Positions 12,081 through 25,192 are shown, counted from the first letter of the stretch. The stretch: DNA of 64,000 bases from Cacajao melanocephalus (GCA_963573385.1 CAUYLG010034960.1:1-64000), one strand, 5' to 3'. Notes: generated by a model not told the origin, from the sequence alone. Made by a program: numbers and translations.

Positions 12081-12889
12081 TCATGTCTAATAACCATCCT
12101 TATGTCCTTAGATTATATGTCACTAAATGATACTAGCTGTACTTTGTGATTCAATGGTGAATTACAAACACCAGACACGGAGAGTTGCGGAAGACAGACA
12201 TGCATAGGATGAAGTAAAAGATGGCCTACATCTATCTGGGACATATTTTCTTGAAACATTCCTAATGATCACATTCCATTTTGGTAATCTGAGTTTTTCT
12301 TATAGAGGTCAAGACAAGCATGGGAAGTTTTCATTAATTCCTGGGCTCTGTAGAGAGAAGTTTTGCATTCAGGTTTAATTGATTGCAGCAAAGAACGTGG
12401 CCTTCAGAGAATTCTCTTCTACTTTCCTCCAATTTGCCTGGACCTCCCTTCTGAGATGCAGATGCTTCTGTGTCTCATGTGTCCAGTTGCCTGAGATGTC
12501 TCCACCAGGTGTCACACAGGCACCTTAGGCCGATGTAGTCACAGCAGGACTCAGCGTCTTCTATTCAAACTTGCGCTCCTCCTGCCCCATCTCAGGAAAG
12601 GGCCCTGCCATCTTCTCAGTGGCAAGAACCGGAAACTGGAGTTCTCTTCCCACTGTTACTCAACGAGCCCTTCGGAGGTTCCCATGGACATGACGGGTCA
12701 GTGGTTGGGCTCTCTGCCTGACTCAGTGGTACTCACCAGTGCTGGGCACCTGAACATGGTCTGCTTCTCCCACCCCGGGCCCTTGGGGTGTGATAATCCA
12801 GGGCCTTGGGATGCCCCTGTCTGGACTTTTCCCCCACCCTCCACCTTCTTCCTGGCAAGTCTTACTCATCTCTGATGTTCTAGTGTGTG

Positions 12890-13085
12890 TCATTTCCTCC
12901 AGGGAGTCTTCCCCGATCACCAGTCTAGTGCACTTGACACAATCCACTCTGGAATGATCTGTCAGCATCTGTCTCCCCCACTAGCTTGTAAACCCCGGCA
13001 TGGCCATCCTGTTTCTCTGCATCTTTAGTTCCTGGGCCAGTATCTGGAACATACCAGATCCTCAATACAGATTTTCCAAGAGTTG
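12890..13085 (+). repeat. L2-like 3' end
   Basis: Shows GGAGTCTTCCCCGATCACC, then TAGCTTGTAAACCCCGGCAT and CCAGTATCTGGAACATACCA, in the order expected of the L2 3' end. Confidence 0.65.
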
Positions 13086-13104
13086 AAAAATAACTTCATT
13101 TGCG

Positions 13105-13740
13105 TCTGTGTGGTAGGCAGGATTCTACAATGGTCCCTAAGATCCTTGCCATCTAGTATATGTGCCTGGGTGATTTCTTCCCCTTGAATGGGGGTGGCAC
13201 CTGTTACTATGATGGACAGATCCTTCCCATGGGCAGGTTGTGCCATGTGGCAAAGGTGAAGGGCTTGTGCAGGTATCATTGAGGTCCCAATCACTTGACG
13301 TTCAGTTAATGAAAAGGAAATTTCTTGGGTGGGCTAGGTTTAATCAGATGTTTCCCTTTGAAGAGGAGATGGAGGTCAGAGATAGATGACGTCAGAGGAA
13401 TTGGAAGCCATGTGAGGCTTTCCTACCGGCCTTGAAAGAGGAAGCCGCCATGCTGCAGGGGGTGTGAAAGGGAGTAACAGGCAGCCTCTGGAATCTGGCG
13501 ACTCAAGTCCACAACCAGGAAAAACAATCCCACCCATAACCCGTGAGCTTGGGAGGTTCTGACCTCAGATGAGGGCACAGCTCCAGCCCATACCTTGATT
13601 CACCTGTGGGACCCTGAGCAGAAGACTCAGCTCAACCAGACCTGGATGCCTGACCCTTGGAAATCATGAGATAATACATCGGTATTGTTTTAAGGTAGTA
13701 AGGTTACAGCAACCTGTTCCACAGCACAGAAAATAAATCC
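13105..13740 (+). mobile_element. old LTR-like interspersed repeat, class unassigned
   Basis: Ordered landmarks of a common mammalian repeat: GGCAGGATTCTACAATGG, GTGGCAAAGGTGAAGGGCTT, GGGTGGGCTAGGTTTAATCA, GTGGGACCCTGAGCAGAAGA, AAATCATGAGATAATACATC. I recognise the family pattern but cannot assign its name with certainty. Confidence 0.55.
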
Positions 13741-13932
13741 ACGTGGGTGAGCCCTCCAGTAACGTATCTTAACGTAAAGTATCAAAATAATTTTTCTGAA
13801 ACAGTATTGCCTTGGTTTGAAGTATGAATACCAGACAAAAGTCTGACTAAACACCCACATAGAACACTGCAGTCAGCTTCATTTTTTTTTACCATCATTT
13901 TTCTGGTCTTAGTAAATAGCCACAGGCAGGTA

Positions 13933-13980
13933 TGTGTGTGTGTGTGTGTGTGTGTACACACACATGTGCACGCACACACA
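13933..13980. repeat. (TG)n that switches to (AC)n
   Basis: Pure TG at about 13933-13955 is followed directly by AC-rich sequence to 13980, so the two halves are mutually complementary and can fold into a hairpin or cruciform. Confidence 0.9.
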
Positions 13981-14199
13981 TGCAGGTACATATGTGGTAC
14001 ACCATGGTAGGCAGATCCTTCTGAGCCCACCACAACTCTTCAGTGGCCTCTCTGTGCAGTGCAGATGGTATGATCCTGGAGGAACATGTCACGTTCACAG
14101 TTGTCATCTCACCAAGCAATGCACATATGTCCCCTTTCTCTTCCTATGTCCACAAGGAAAATACCATGCTGGTATTTTTAGCTTTTCCTCTTAATAGAG

Positions 14200-14417
14200 C
14201 AGAGGTTTTCAAACATTCTTTAAATGTTTTACTGATCCTTTAACCTAAGCATCATGTAGAAACCTAGCACATAACACAAGTGGGAGTGGGGTGGCTCTTG
14301 AGGCAGGGATCAGAAAGAGAATGGATCTCCTACTGGGCCTCTTGCTTACCACTGGGTACCTCTGAGACCCACCCAAGAACCCTTGGGTTGTATAAGAACC
14401 TAGTTTGAGAACCACTG
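14200..14417. mobile_element. small DNA transposon-like element with terminal inverted repeats
   Basis: CAGAGGTTTTCAAA at 14200-14213 and TTTGAGAACCACTG at 14404-14417 are inverted with 12 of 14 matches. The CAGTGGTTCTCAAA end is typical of hAT-Charlie MER-type elements. I could not see a convincing 8-bp target duplication. Confidence 0.55.
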
Positions 14418-15260
14418 AGCAGAAGGAGTTTGGAAAGCCACTTGGTAGAATCTCTTCTAGGACATCTTGTCTGTGGGGTTGCTGGTATAGCTGCTACTGC
14501 ACAGAGCACACTGTCATAGGCTGTAGAGCCCCGGAATCCTACGCAGTGTTGATTGGCAGTACTTCCCAGTGTCTACTGAGGGGCAGCACTGCTGGTGGCT
14601 ATGCATATACAACATGCAATCTACCCCCTTTCAGGTGTACCAAGGTGTGGCAGCATAATCACCCCAGCACACATACACAGGCACACACTACCCATGCCTT
14701 CAAAAGTATGTATGGCTTCAGGTATGGGTGGTCAGAGGATATGGAAGTATCCAAATGTCAGCTTATTTTTTTGGTTTCTCTTAGCTCTACTTTCAGCTCT
14801 CCTCCCAATGAGATTGCTAATTGACGGTGGGGAGGCAGCAGAGATTACATATGACACCTGCTGCTGGCCCTCTCACATGTGCCTTCACGGTTATGTGCAT
14901 TAGTGACGTGTTCAGTAAATATTTGAACTTAACTATCTCTATTTATACATATGCAAAGTTTACTCTTGTGTAAAGGGATCAAGACTGAAAGTAGCTTTTG
15001 CCTGCAGAGTGAAAATAGCAACTGGAAGATTAATAGATTGCATTTTGTTTGTGTTCTCTTTTCCTATGGCTTTGCTCAGATTATAGTATTGGCAAATAAA
15101 ATGGCATTAGGATTTCACAACTGTTTTAGAAGTCAGAATTAGCTATTCTTGTGCTCAAAAACAGAAAGCTAGATCACCAAGTCATCCTTATGTTTCTGCA
15201 GCAATAATAGGGGTACAAGTTTTCACTGACAAAGCAGTCCTGGAAAGAGAATGTGAACTG

Positions 15261-15480
15261 TGAACAGTTGTCACAGACCCCAAAAATATGTCCATGCACC
15301 TGAGATTATGTTTATGGATAAAACACAATATCCATGGCCTTGAGACTCTGACCACAGACATGAGAATGTGTCCATGCACCTGAGACTATAGTTATGGATA
15401 AGAAACTATGTCTGTGGCCTTGAGATTATGACCACAGACATGAGAATATGTCCATGGACCTGTGAATATGTCTGTGAGCT
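15261..15480. repeat. 20-bp tandem repeat with 80-bp higher-order period
   Basis: Eleven consecutive 20-bp units, many beginning TGAGA.TATG. Every fourth unit is most alike: TCCATGCACC recurs at 15291 and 15371 and TCCATGGACC at 15451, exactly 80 bp apart. ACCACAGACA at 15351 and 15431 repeats the 80-bp spacing. Confidence 0.85.
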
Positions 15481-16177
15481 CAAGAATCTTTAGATAGAGG
15501 CTGGGAAACTACTTAAAGCACAGACTTGTTCTCTAAACAAATATTTCTATTGCAAGTAATCCCTAGCGAAAGTAAATTTTTGCCTTTATGAGTGGTTAAG
15601 TTTCTCCTTTTAGTATGACCAGCGACCTAACAACACAACTTAAGCCTCCAGGCTCCTTAGACTAGGAGACTGATGCAGGATGTGTGTCTGGCATACACCA
15701 ACTGAATTGGGTGTGCACTGCTAATGTATTCATCTTGCTTTGCTTGCAAGAACATTGATAAACACTAAAACTTCAACCTGTGCCTAAACTAGTGTCCCAT
15801 TGAGAAAGAACTGAATAAATGTGGAAAATTATTATTTTACTGGAAATCTATCTATCTGTATTTTACGCAATTTAATTGAAATTTCAAGTGTAATCCAAAC
15901 TTCAAAATTACAAATATTTCCATTGACATATAAATAGGATTTGACTGGGCATTTGTTCTCTGACATTTGGCCTTTGTTCCTTCTTCCAATCAGACAAATA
16001 CAATTACATTTAATTCTGTAAACTGATGAAATGTCTAATTATATTAGGTATTGAGTCTACAAAAGTGGTTGGCACAATTCTTCACCATTTCTAAACTATA
16101 GAATTTTTCATGTGAATCTGGGAGATGAATTGATATTATGCTAGTTTTTCTCTTCTTCTGCCCGATCTCCACTCCGC

Positions 16178-16413
16178 CTTTTTTCCCCCCAGAGACAGAG
16201 TCTTTCTCTGTCACCCAGGCTGGAGTACAGTGGTACGATTTCAGCTCACTGCAGCCTCTGCCTCCTGGGTTCAAGTGATTCACCTGCTTCAGCCTCCTGA
16301 GTAGCTGGGATTAGAGGTGCCCACCACCACATCTGGCTAATTTTGCATTTTTAGTAGAGACAGTTTCACCATGTTGGCCAGACTGATCTTGAACTTCTGG
16401 CCTCAAGTGATCC
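16178..16413 (-). mobile_element. Alu, 5' truncated
   Basis: Reverse-complement Alu starting at the T/C-rich tail and AGAGACAGAGTCTTTCTCTG and stopping at CAAGTGATCCAC, so the element's 5' end is missing. CCACTCC occurs on both sides as a likely target duplication. Confidence 0.93.
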
Positions 16414-16934
16414 ACCACTCCACTTTTTGAAAATGCAGACTTGTCCTAAAGAAACATTGACACTCCGTTCTACATAGTCCTGGTCCCATACCACCAGCAA
16501 AATGGGATCCACGGTGTCCTCCTTGGGGCAACTGGGGACCCCAACACAGGGTTTTCCCACAGTCAATCCCAGCTCTATATGCTATCAACACTGGAGACAA
16601 AAGCAAAGCATAATTGATAAATCAGACCTTGAGATTTGGGCTCAAGTTTTGAGAGAGAACTCTATGATTCTTAAAACTAGAAGATTAATTAAAAATTGAT
16701 CTAAACTTGTGAGTTAAAAGGATCTGTCAAGTGCCTTCCCTTCTTATTGGAATTCTGTACATTCTTCTAAAAAATGTAGATGTAAAACATTTTGTGGCTG
16801 ATCAGTTTGCTCTTTAAATAATAATTCCAGTGACATTTGCATTATTGCCTAGCAATGTTAAAAAGAATATTTCATCCCTGTTCTGAAGGAGTAGAGAGCA
16901 AATAATCAAACACTGAGTGTCAGGAAGCATCCCA

Positions 16935-17110
16935 CTCTGTGGCAAGCAGGTGTTTCAGATATCACTTTAGTCCTCATACATTGGTTCTGTGCAGTCTGAT
17001 CACTACAGCAGATTGTTCATGAGGACAATCCAGTTCAGAGAAGCATAGGTGAGGTGTCCAAAGTCCCACAGGCAGCAGGTGACAGAGCCAGCACTTCCAC
17101 AGCTCTTTGT
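16935..17110 (+). repeat. MIR-like SINE
   Basis: MIR order is visible: CTCTGTGGCAAGCAGGTG, ATCACTTTAGTCCTCATACA, TCCAGTTCAGAGAAGC, CACAGGCAGCAGGTGACAGA, GCCAGCACTTCC. Confidence 0.65.
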
Positions 17111-18581
17111 CTATGACATTTTTAAAAAATTAAATTATGGTTTTCTTCACTCAGGACTTAGCTTTCTAGAGATCTCTATTGATGTGTGACTTCCTAATGG
17201 CATTACATTTGAATCTTAGATTTCCCTAAATCATCCAATTTCTTAGAGCAGAACTGACTGACACCTGCACATTCCCCAGAAGAACTACCTGCGCATTTTA
17301 GAAAAAACGAAAGCAAATGAGGATTAGTTTGGGTATAGACATTATGAGAAAGGCTACATAGGCAGCAAAAGCACCAGGTGAGGGTGGATGCCTGGGGCTG
17401 CTTAGGGGAGCAAGGCCTGGCTTGTCAAGGTGAGAGCAGAGAGTGAGGTGGAAGATGGCAGGCTCCGAATAGCAGGGAGTCATGGTCGGGGCAGAAAGGC
17501 TGAAGAGAAGAGCCCATTGTGGCCTCTGAGCAGGTGTTCTTTGCTTCCATCAGAACAGATATGGGATGCAATAACAGCATTTTTGATACTCCAGTAGTGA
17601 GGGAGATGGCATAGACCTCAAACCTGCTCACACACGGGAGGCGATCAGCAATCGCTAACAGCTCTACCATCCCTATACTGCCTGGGGGACAGAGTCCTGA
17701 CAAGAAGACAAAAGTTACAGAGCCAATCTAGCAGAGCATTTAGGTCTACCAATGTCTCATCTCAACATATCCTTCTGTGCTGGAATATTTTGGGAAGGTT
17801 CTACATGAGTGTCAATTTGACATCAGTTGTTCCTTCCTTTATTAAGGTGGAGGCTACTTTTCTCACGACCACTGTAGTATTCATCAGAACTTATCTGTTC
17901 TTCAAACAGGCATGGATAAGGCCCCTCAGAGGTTCCCTTAAAATAATACAGAATCTTTGTTGTGTGGTTTTTGTAGGTTTGGGTAATAGTTGCACAACCA
18001 AATCCAAATTTTAAGGAACAGCAAGAATTATTGTTGCAGAACAAAATGAGCAGCAATTTAAATTTTTACTAAATCACCATGAATTCTTGTAAGAATTTTC
18101 AAAAATCAACATGAAGTTCTCAAATTAAGGACTTACTCTAAAGTGATTCAGCTGGCAAAGAATAATAGAACTTCAGCCTGTACATAATTTTCAAGAAGTG
18201 GAAGGACAGATTTAATCAGAGCTTACCCTAATAGCTGAAGAGCCACTAAAATTATTCTAACAAGATACAAAACAGGTATGGCAATGATTACAGCTCCAGG
18301 ATAAAATGAATTTCTATTTACAATAATACTTGGCCAAAAAATAAAACAAAAAAAAAAAAAAGAAAGAAGAAAGAATATAGAGTAAGAAGAAGCAATAGAT
18401 TAGATACAGCAAGCAAAGGCAAAAGAGAAATTAACGCTCTGAATCGCACTGGGATATTTTGGGAGGATAGCAAAGGTTTGCACTGAAAATAGCCTGATGA
18501 ACTGCAGGCTAAGGCAAGTGAGCTCTCCCTGACCCAGCCCTTCCAGCAATTGCTGGGACCCACCACCAACCCATTTCTCAC

Positions 18582-18737
18582 CATCCTCTTTGGTCCGGGT
18601 GAAGATCTGCTCACTCCTGACCCCGTCTCCTGCGCGGGTGAAGGCCAACACCTGGATGCTGTAGTTGGTGTACTTTTCCAGCCCGTCCAGCTCCAGGGAA
18701 GGCTGTGTGGTGGTGATGTTTTTAATCTCACCCAGCT
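18582..18737 (-). CDS. DSCAM: DSCAM coding exon, second half of FN3-3
   Basis: A 156-nt exon, phase 1 on both sides. The first codon (Glu) is completed by AG, then [40 protein letters not shown] and [11 protein letters not shown]. The L..L...T.Y FN3 motif and the AGDG loop are clear and the sequence matches DSCAM FN3-3. Two N-glycosylation sequons are present, NIT and NYS; the second sits in the conserved Y-strand segment. The acceptor is TCCTCCAG|AGCTG and the donor is GAGGATG|GTGAGA. Together with 25864-26010 it gives a 101-codon domain. Confidence 0.97.
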
Positions 18738-19204
18738 CTGGAGGACAAGAACAAGAAAACAAAATTCCACTACTGAGCCCATTTCTCCTCGTTTTTCTGC
18801 ACCGTCCCCACTGACTGTCCCTGTGCCATGCCATCACCCATCCAGCTATCATCTGGATGCCAGAATTCCTCAAAGGGACTGTGCACAGTCATCCCTTGAG
18901 CTCATGATGTCATGTGGCCCTTCGGAAAGGATCATTAACACCAAACTGCTCCAGAACACGAGGCAGAACATTGGTCTGGAAAATGAAGCAATTCGCTCCA
19001 AGTTAAGTGTTATCAACCCAAGGCCAGTACCAGGGCTGCCACTCAGCCTTCAGCAGGTGCTAATGAGCAATGTCCCCTGCACCCGCAGCAGCACATTTAG
19101 GACCACACACAGGCACCACACCAGGCACTCTACAGCTCCACTGCTATTTGTTAGGAAGCTTCTGCAGGCTGAGGGATTTTATTTTTATTTTAAACAAACT
19201 CTAC

Positions 19205-19550
19205 TTTAACATCCATGTATTTTTAAGCACCTAACTTCATCTCAAATATCTGATCTACCCTCTTTAGCAAGTTTCAAGTTTATAAGACAGTATTTTTAAC
19301 TATAGTCACCACTTTGTACATTAGATCTCCAGAACTTATTCATCTTGCATAACTGAAACTTCGTATCATTTGGGGGCAGGGGAAGAAAATGGCAACTATG
19401 TGAGAAGGTGGACATGCTGTGAATTAGAGCATTTCACATTGGATACAAATATCCAAACAAGCTGCATGCCTGAAATATACACGATTTTTATTTGTCGATT
19501 ATACCTTAATAAAGCTGAAAAGACAACATATTTAAATTGAAAAAAAAAAA
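19205..19550 (+). mobile_element. older L1 3' end
   Basis: Contains AACTATAGTCACCACTTTGT, ACATTAGATCTCCAGAACTT, and ends TTATTTGTCGATTATACC then TTAATAAAGCTG and an A tail, as in L1MA/L1MB-type 3' ends. Confidence 0.7.
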
Positions 19551-20069
19551 TACACCTGAGCTAAACTGAGTGGCTCAGCAAATCCCTCTTTTTACCTGGA
19601 GTGAACTCCTCTCAGCTTCAATCCTAAAGTGACATGCCCATGCATCAGAAACTTGTTGTCAGCTAAAAATGCTTCACTTTCAGGAGTGGGATGGACTAAT
19701 AATATTCACAGATGGAACACTATGCACTGTCATCCCTGGCATATTATACACGGCAATTTGAGAAAACTTACAAGTTATGTGCTAAGTACTTCCATGGTGT
19801 TCGGCTGATGGGTTTTGAAATGAGTCACCTTCAGAGCGTGAGAAGGGCCTGAGAACTGTTCCCCTAGGGGAAGGGGCTGTCAGTGGCCCGTCGGTACCCA
19901 GAGCAGGCCAGTTACCCCAAGAGACCAGCAGGTCTGGGAGTTCCTTGTTGAACAGGTCTACTTTGGCTACATTTGGAGCACAATCCCAGCTGCTTGTCAG
20001 TCCCTCTCACTGTTCCTTGCCTCCATACAGGGAGTGGACGTGGTGTGGATGCCTGCCTTCGTGCCTGCG

Positions 20070-20220
20070 CTATGCTATTCTAAGTACAGATAGTAACTTA
20101 TGCAACCAGCAGTGTTATCCAATGACTTTTGCAACCCATTCATTTTACAGACAAGGAAGTCAAGGGACAGAGAGGATCAAGGAGCTCAGCACAGTGGCTG
20201 AGGGCACGAGCCATGGATCT
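20070..20220 (+). repeat. possible MIR fragment
   Basis: CATTTTACAGACAAGGAAGT followed by CAAGGGACAGAGAGG resembles the MIR core and 3' half. Weak. Confidence 0.4.
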
Positions 20221-21002
20221 CAGCTGCTCACCTCGTTGCTCTGGGAAAAAGCAGAAAGTGGGCTGAAAATGGAGGCACCCATGAGTTGTCAGGTTGGTCA
20301 GATTAAATGGGCTTTTGCTTTATGCCTGCCTGGGTTTTCCTTCCTGTTTGTTGTTTTTATTTTCTCTTGTGTGTCCAGGATTGCACAGAGTTCACAAATG
20401 AATAGCCACATATTTTGTGATTATGATGACTGTGGAATGTTTTTGTTCAGTTTAATTTTTTTGTTTGTTTGTTACCCAAAGGATCAATGTGGAATGGATA
20501 CAGCATTAAAGAAGAATAGCAAACACAGCATGGGATGGCTGAGCTTGTCCTTCACATGCCAGAGAGCCCCTGTGCCTTCTAGGAGCTGCAGGAAGATGGG
20601 TAAAGAGGCTCCATATGGCTCCCACAGTCCAGGTCCCAGTGGGAGCTGAAGGCCAGGGACCACCAGAAGCAGACAGTTCTGTAGGCTGGGGCTTTGCTGA
20701 GGAGGGAGTAGGGTGAGAAGGATGGCTTGAAGACATCCTTTTGGACTCCTGTCTTCTAAAAAGGCCAGCAGGGTGCCAGCTGTTAGAGGTTACAATTTGG
20801 AAATCTCAACAGAGGGCTTACGAAAATAAGAAAAATGTCTGCTCATGTGTGTGGTCACCATGCAGTCAAAATATCAATATTTGGTTGCTCCAGATGGATT
20901 GGAAATTCTCATCTCTGAAGGAAAGGTCTTTCCACATTCAATTATTTTCCTTTTCCTGAATATATTTAATATAAGTATTTTGGATTAGGATAAAAAACCC
21001 AA

Positions 21003-21160
21003 ATGTAACCAGACATGGTGGCTCATGCCTATGGTCCCAGCTACTTGGGAGGCCAAGGTGGGAGAATTGCAGGTACCCAGGTGCTGGAGGCTGCAGTGAG
21101 CCCTGATTGTGCCACTGTACTCTAGCCTCAATGACAGAGCCAGATCCTGTCTTTAAACAA
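21003..21160 (+). mobile_element. Alu monomer (FRAM/FLAM-like)
   Basis: AACCAGACATGGTGGCTCAT to CTAGCCTCAATGACAGAGCC with a short A-rich tail. Only one arm of about 150 bp is present. Confidence 0.8.
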
Positions 21161-21250
21161 ATTAATTACAAGTCCAAATGCTAATGGCCAAACTTTAAAT
21201 GTAGAACTCATTAAGATCTTTTCAGATTTAGAAACTTCACTGTGTCAAAG

Positions 21251-21252
<2 letters not shown>

Positions 21253-21295
<43 letters not shown>
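21253..21295. repeat. (AC)n microsatellite, about 21 units
   Basis: Uninterrupted AC dinucleotide run; probably length-polymorphic. Confidence 0.98.
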
Positions 21296-21297
<2 letters not shown>

Positions 21298-21968
21298 CTA
21301 CACATATATACAAACAAAATTAATAAAAAGACAGCTGAGGGGAGGGTGCTGGGAACTGGGTATGAGACTTTGATGAAGGTCTGTTTTTCCCAAGAGTACA
21401 GGGTGTCCGCCTCACAGAGAAAGTAGGATCGTATCACAATGTGGGAGAAAGTTGTGATCCTCCAGCCATGCTACTCCTGAATCAGACAGAATGAGGAGGA
21501 GGAGCCTGGTGAAGAGGGAGAAGGGCAACCTCGCCTCTCTGATCTTGAAAGAGCAAACACTTAAAAATGATTTAAAATGCTAATGGTTAATATGCTGATT
21601 AGAATTAACATTTGGATGTTTACTCATTTGGAAGTTCAAGTCATTTTGATTAACTAATTTATCATGAACCATGAACACGATGGCAGTCAAAACCCCAATT
21701 CCAAATTGTTCCTGGAGATTTCTAAAACTACCTGAGCCAGAGTCGATTCTTCCTGCCAGAACGCCTCATAGATGCTGATGGAAGGGTATTTTCCTGACTA
21801 CAGATATTGGGTGACTAGCAGATATGGAAGAAATAAAAACAAAAGGATGAAAAGAAAAGAAAGCCAGATACAAAACTGAGTGTTTAGCTTGCCATTCTTT
21901 TTAGCAATTTTTCTTTTAAAAACATGAATTTCTGTAGTCTAATTTTCATGCCCCTATAGGGCTATTTA

Positions 21969-21970
<2 letters not shown>

Positions 21971-22000
<30 letters not shown>
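21971..22000. repeat. (AC)15 microsatellite
   Basis: Fifteen uninterrupted AC units. Confidence 0.98.
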
Positions 22001-22003
<3 letters not shown>

Positions 22004-22551
22004 AACTAAAGTGTATTGTTCAGTTGAGTTCATGAGTGAAACACAATTTAAAAGATATATAAAATAAATTTAGATATCAGATTTTTTTCTATCACAAATT
22101 TTGTTTTAAACAAAATAGTTCTGTGTATTTATTTATATCCTGCTTCATTCTCAAAGGATTTTAAGGCAGAAAACAAAATAGGTGTGGGAATAGCTTCTGA
22201 AGCAGCCCCCAGCTGCCCACACACTCCAGTTGGGACCTAAATGTTGCTTCCTTTCAGAGTTTACCATTTTTGTCGTGAAGAAAGATGGATGAGATGGAAG
22301 GTAGCAAAAATTCAGAGGAAAACAGTAATTTTCAAAGGATACAATTTTGCTAGCAGTCTCAAATAAACTGTTCCTGTCAGGCCTTAATAATTTAACTTTC
22401 TGATCATGAAAAAAAAGATCAGAAAATTCACCGAATTGTTTTATTTCATCTGATCACATTAACAACAGAATTCTTTCTTGGACATATTTTGGAAAGTATT
22501 GGGGTCATTGCTAATTACAGCGGTAGTAACAATATTTGCCTCTTTCAGTCT

Positions 22552-23329
22552 TTGTGAATGTGTGTTGTGTGTGCGTGGTTTTTGTGGTATGTGATGTGCA
22601 TGGCGTGTGTGTGCCTGTGTGTGTGGTATGTGTAAGTATGGTGTATGTGTGTGGTGTGTGATGTGGCATGTGCTGAGTAGCATGGGGTGTGTTATGTGTG
22701 TTGTGTGGTGTGGAATAGTGTACGTGTGGTGTGTGTGTGGGGGGTGTGCGTGTGTTGTCTGATGTGTGGTGTGGTGAGTGGTGTGTGTGTGTGTGTGTGT
22801 GTGGTGTAGTATGTGGTGTATGTGGTGTGTGTGTGTGGTATGTGGTGTGTGTGTGGTAAGGTGTGTGGTGTATGTGGGGTGTATGTGTGGTGTGTGAGCA
22901 TGTATATGTAGGGTGTATGTGGTGTGTTGTATGTATGTGTGGTGTGGTATGCAGTATATGTGGGGTGTGGTGCATGTGGGATGTGTCTGTGGGTGTGGTA
23001 TGATATGTATGTGGTATGTGTGGTGTGTATGTGTTGTGTGGTATGTGGGTGTGGTATGGTGTGTGGGTGTGGTATGGTGTGTGGTGTGTCTGATGTGTGT
23101 TTGTGGTGTGTGCATGTGTGGTGTATGTGGTGTGGTGTGTGGTGTGTGTGTGTGGTATGGTGTGTGGTGTGTGTGTGCTGTGTGTGATGTGTGTTTGTGG
23201 TATGTGCATGTGTGTGGTGTGTGTGGTGTGGTGTGTCATATGTGTGGGGTATGTGGCATATGTGTCACATGGGTTCAGGTTATGTGTTATACGTTGTGAT
23301 GAGTGTGTGTGCATGTGGAGTGTGACTGT
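22552..23329. repeat. 780-bp G/T-only minisatellite-like tract
   Basis: Almost no C on the plus strand and few A; built from GTGTGTG, GTGTGGT, GTATGTG and GTGGGTG words in changing order, with locally repeated blocks of about 60-100 bp (for example two similar copies near 23090-23215). On the DSCAM transcript strand it is CA-rich. Long frames in it are compositional. Confidence 0.9.
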
Positions 23330-24624
23330 GATGTTTTCTCCGGGTGTGGTTTTACACAGTCACTCCCCACTCAATGCCTGTGGGAATCCAGACAGCCCTG
23401 GAGGCCACAGTCTGAGGATTTTGTGCAAGAGTGTCCAGTACCCCCGTGAATGGACCTGCTTTGTAGAGGATATCCCTCGGGTGGCAGGAAGAGTGACCTT
23501 TCACAGGCAGATCCATGTTTCTGAAGGTTTCTTATCTTTTGGAAATTAAGTGCAGAACTTCTAAACTGTACATTAATCTCATCACTTTGATTTTAATGCC
23601 ACGAGTGAAGGTATCTTTAGAGAGCTGTACGCACGCTCAAGCATTTCTTTATTGAAAGAATTGTGTTTTTGAATATCCAAGTTTTCAAAGCTTTAAAGGT
23701 ATGAAGTAACTGTCATGTTAGATGGAAGATGTCAGCAGACAATGTTAGCAATGTGAGTGATCTTAGAAAATATGGGTGATGTGGTCATATGAAGTCACCA
23801 CTGGATCCTGGAAATATTTCCAACAAGAACAACAGAAGAGACAATCTCAGCATAACACTACCTATCGAAGAAGAATGTTTAGGGTATTTAATTTCATCCA
23901 CTCAATATGAGAAGCAGAAATCAGAACAAAAATATGTAATGATATCCTATGGTATTTTGTCAATAAAATCAGATAACTTTTGCAAACATTCGTCGTTCTC
24001 TACTCTGCGGTGTTTTAAAAGCTTGTCTTTGGGCTGGAGGGGGAAGGTGTGACAGAATCATCTACTGAGATCTGCCCTTCTGTGGGGCTGTCCCTTCTTG
24101 GGTCTGTGGTTCTGAATTCATTAACATCTCCCTTGGTCACTGGTCTGGAACCTTGATAGGGATAGACCCAGCAACGTTGGTGTTTTCCATGAGCTCAGTG
24201 CCGAGCAGGTGTTTAGCAAATGTGTCTGCTGCAGGACCAAGAGGGTCTTTCTAGATGGTCTCCCACGGCTGGGTACTGCTCCAGGTACTACATGAGATAT
24301 CGAAGGCATCAGGTCTGGCCTCAGTCCTGAGAAACACATCCAGTTAGGGTCATGCAGAGCTAAGGCTCAAAGGCTTGCACTCGCTTCTCAGCAATGCTTC
24401 TGGGTTCATGTGTCTTCTTGCTTTTATTGTTGCACAAACAGTGGAGGCTCCTGCCACCTGAGGTACCCTATGTTTTCCTGCATGGTGACAGGGGCCTGCT
24501 TGGTAGAACAGATCCAGGTGGTCCTGAGCAGGGAAGGGATGGGCCCTTGACTGCATTTGTCCAAAACTGGAGGTGAGCACTCATCAGGGATCACAACCAG
24601 TTGGAGGGGTTAAAAGAAGCCCCA

Positions 24625-25192
<568 letters not shown>

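Noticed and set aside
18550..19209. 219-codon plus-strand open frame antisense to a DSCAM exon
   Set aside because: The apparent openness comes from being antisense to real coding sequence and then chance; no recognisable domain.
19945..20649. 234-codon plus-strand open frame
   Set aside because: The longest frame outside repeats, but its composition changes along its length, it crosses a MIR-like piece, and I recognise no family or splice structure.
22459..23314. Two overlapping minus-strand open frames of 218 and 267 codons, rich in His and Thr
   Set aside because: They are the translation of the G/T-only tract read as CA repeats. No domain, no codon bias beyond the repeat, and no splice or start context.
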